A stretch of 64,000 bases of DNA from positions 16,858-80,857 of the forward strand of contig JAKLKB010000012.1 of NCBI GenBank assembly GCA_023150835.1, written 5' to 3'. Shown here one piece after another: positions 62,439 to 64,000 of the stretch. The notes beneath the pieces are model-generated. The model had not been told where the DNA came from. It searched no databases and saw only the letters and a program-made list of their open reading frames with translations. Made by a program: the position numbers and the translations under genes. Position 1 is the stretch's first letter. Each line of letters begins with the position of its first letter. This DNA is from Myxococcota bacterium (GTDB lineage Bacteria; Myxococcota_C; UBA6777).

Positions 62439-63356
62439 ATGATCCATCCACGTTGTTCCTCTCTGCTCCACTTCATTCCAATCCGCAGGACGCGATCATG
62501 GACGAGATCAGCCACAAAAAATCCATCATCCGAGCACTTCAGTCTTTTCAGACGTCTTCCTTCCGAGAAGCCTCTTTCGGCTTCTTTCGTTCCCTTGGAC
62601 GCGGACTTCTTTGACCCCGAATGGATGTTTGGCGATGCCGTCGCCAACGGCTTCGATCTCGTGATCGGCAACCCACCATACATCCAGATCCAAAAACTCA
62701 ACAAAGAACAAAAAGACCAACTTTCCGCCCAAATCTTCGAAACTTACGCCGCCACCGCTGATCTCTATTGCCTTTTCTACGAACGGGGTATCCAGCTTCT
62801 CCGCGATGACGGCCACCTTTGCTACATCACCTCCAACAAGTGGATGCGCGCAGGCTACGGTGAAAAACTCCGCCGATATCTCGTCAGCGGATTCGATACG
62901 TACGCCGTGATGGACTTCGGCATGGCCCAGAACTTCAGCGCCGCCACGACTTACACCAACGTCCTACTCGGTGCAAAACGCCCGCCCTCCAGCTCTTTGC
63001 GCGCTTGCTATGCCAAAGACACCCGCCCCGCCATGCAAGACCCCGCACTCTATTTCCAACAACACGCCGTCGACTTGCCCACTCCCTCCAAAGATCCTTG
63101 GGTCATCCTCTCCCCTGAACGACAACAACTCAAAACCCTTGTCGAATCCCAAGGCATACCCCTCGGAACATGGGATATCAACATCTATCGAGGTGTCCTC
63201 ACAGGTTTCAACGATGCCTTCTACATCACCCAAGAACAGCGCGATGCTTTTGTCGCTGCCGATCCCCGCTGCGCCGAACACCTTGTCCCTCTCCTGCGTG
63301 GGCGCTTTGTCGAACGCTACGCCACCCGATGGGACGGCACTTGGATGATCAATAGA
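62439..63356 (+). pseudogene. 5'-truncated Eco57I-type DNA methylase fragment
   Basis: The frame opened by ATG 62439 encodes about 45 residues of no recognisable character. It then turns into an Eco57I-type adenine methylase: DADFFDPEWMFG, FDLVIGNPPYIQIQKL (catalytic NPPY), TADLYCLFYERGIQLL, GHLCYITSNKWMRAGYGEKL, then the start of the specificity part (INIYRGVLTGFNDAFYIT, LLRGRFVERYATRW). The SAM-binding motif and any N-terminal nuclease, some hundreds of residues in intact relatives, are absent. The homology breaks off near 63350, where the frame passes into the nuclease-like gene. It is almost certainly non-functional as a methylase. Confidence 0.72.
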
Positions 63357-64000
63357 GACCACCACACACGACACTTGGCGCGTCATCGCTTTTTCTTCCA
63401 ACCGTCGTCTCCATGTTCCCCAAGCCGCATCCGACACCGACTTTCCCAATCCCGCTTTTTTCAACTTGCTTGCACTCACATCTCCCACCGCCAGTCGTTC
63501 GCATCGTTCGATCAGTATGGTCGCGAGCTGGTGACGTATCTGGGGGGATTGTCGGAGGTGGGGCGTTGTGAGTCGGTCGGCGGGGAAGTCGAGATCACGC
63601 ATCGTTTGACAGATCGGGTGTTTCGGGTGAACGCGAAGTTGTCGCCCGAAGGGGAACAGGAAGATTTTTTGGTGCATTTGGAGTTTGAGTCATCGTACAA
63701 AACAGGGATGGGGCATCGTTTGGGGACGTATGGGTGGGGGTTGTGTGGGCGCGAGAACTTGCCCGTGATGCACATCGTCTGGTACGTCAGCGAAAAAGCC
63801 CCATCGCATTGGCCTGTCGGAGAGTGGCAAAGAGAACGCGAAGAAGAGATGTGGTTGGGTGGGCGTCTGGTGGGGTTGGTGAGTTGGCGGGAGATCTGGT
63901 TTTCGGGGAAGTACAACGCCGAAGACTTTGTAAAAGAAGCACCTGCGTACTTGTTGCCGTTTGCGGCGTTGATGGAAGGTGCAGAACGGCCCTTCATCAA
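63357..64000 (+). CDS. Rpn/PD-(D/E)XK nuclease-like protein (partial, open at window edge)
   Basis: Read in the same open frame as the methylase fragment. From about 63501 the sequence FDQYGRELVTYLGG ... EDFLVHLEFESSYKTGMGHRLGTYGWGL matches the pattern of Rpn-like (recombination-promoting or transposase-annotated) PD-(D/E)XK proteins, whose core has an H-x-E-x-Q/E-S word. Here it is HLEFES. No convincing start codon with a ribosome-binding site lies just upstream of FDQYG. The gene may therefore have lost its 5' end in the same rearrangement, or be translated as a fusion. It continues past the window. Confidence 0.6.

Noticed and set aside
1..64000. tRNA and rRNA genes
   Set aside because: No T-arm-like GGTTCGAATCC block with a fitting acceptor stem and no rRNA signature was found on either strand by eye. 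A covariance search could still find a divergent one.

Overview
The window looks like chromosomal DNA of a Myxococcota-type deltaproteobacterium. That rests on gene content: a secretin with a minor-pilin cluster, many cysteine-rich exported lipoproteins, MopE-like repeats, a GAF/sigma-54 activator, and a barrel protein resembling a deltaproteobacterial family. No 16S or other phylogenetic marker is present, and no database search was run. No tRNA, rRNA, CRISPR array or intact transposon was recognised. Base composition looks moderately GC-rich and fairly even by eye.

Layout. 1-5.3 kb (minus strand) holds two tandem Hsp20 genes, an HtrA-type protease, a nucleoside-hydrolase-like gene and a SUMF1-type gene interrupted by an in-frame TAG. 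6-11 kb (plus) holds a predicted outer-membrane barrel gene, then dapA, dapB and folK, then a small membrane protein with a cysteine-rich exported loop. 11.4-13.5 kb is a secretin gene. 13.6-22.2 kb (minus) is a complete minor-pilin/tip-adhesin operon (fimT-like, pilV, pilW, pilX, pilY1). 22.4-32 kb is mixed: a YkgJ-like cysteine-cluster protein, a processive glycosyltransferase, a diacylglycerol-kinase-like enzyme, a cysteine-rich lipoprotein, a RecT/Rad52-like annealing protein and a DUF429 protein.

32.3-37.8 kb is the most unusual locus. A single gene encodes seven consecutive DsbA-like thioredoxin domains behind one membrane anchor. Immediately upstream in the same operon is a single-domain DsbA-like protein with a similar anchor and an extra cysteine cluster. 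Many other genes here encode exported proteins dense in cysteines (PilX, PilY1, and lipoproteins at 26.9, 38.3 and 58.7 kb), so the DsbA pair is a plausible oxidative-folding machine for that secretome. That link is inference.

38-43 kb (plus) is a three-gene operon of two exported proteins and an outer-membrane barrel. 43-50.5 kb (minus) holds an ATP-grasp enzyme, a PilZ-DnaK fusion and alaS. 50.7-54.5 kb (plus) holds an RluA-type pseudouridine synthase, a TolC-like protein and an MlaC-like protein. 54.7-62.3 kb holds a sigma-54 activator, a metallo-beta-lactamase-fold enzyme, a lipoprotein with eleven MopE-like repeats and a WYL regulator. The right edge is an open frame joining a 5'-truncated Eco57I-type methylase to an Rpn-like nuclease.

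Two kinds of repeat run through the window. Dispersed GC-rich, often palindromic intergenic elements occur near 5.5, 32.1, 50.6, 54.6, 56.6-57.2 and 62.3 kb. Tandem minisatellites of about 36-37 bp lie across gene boundaries (start of dapB, ends of the YkgJ-like and ATP-grasp genes) and inside the RluA-type gene.
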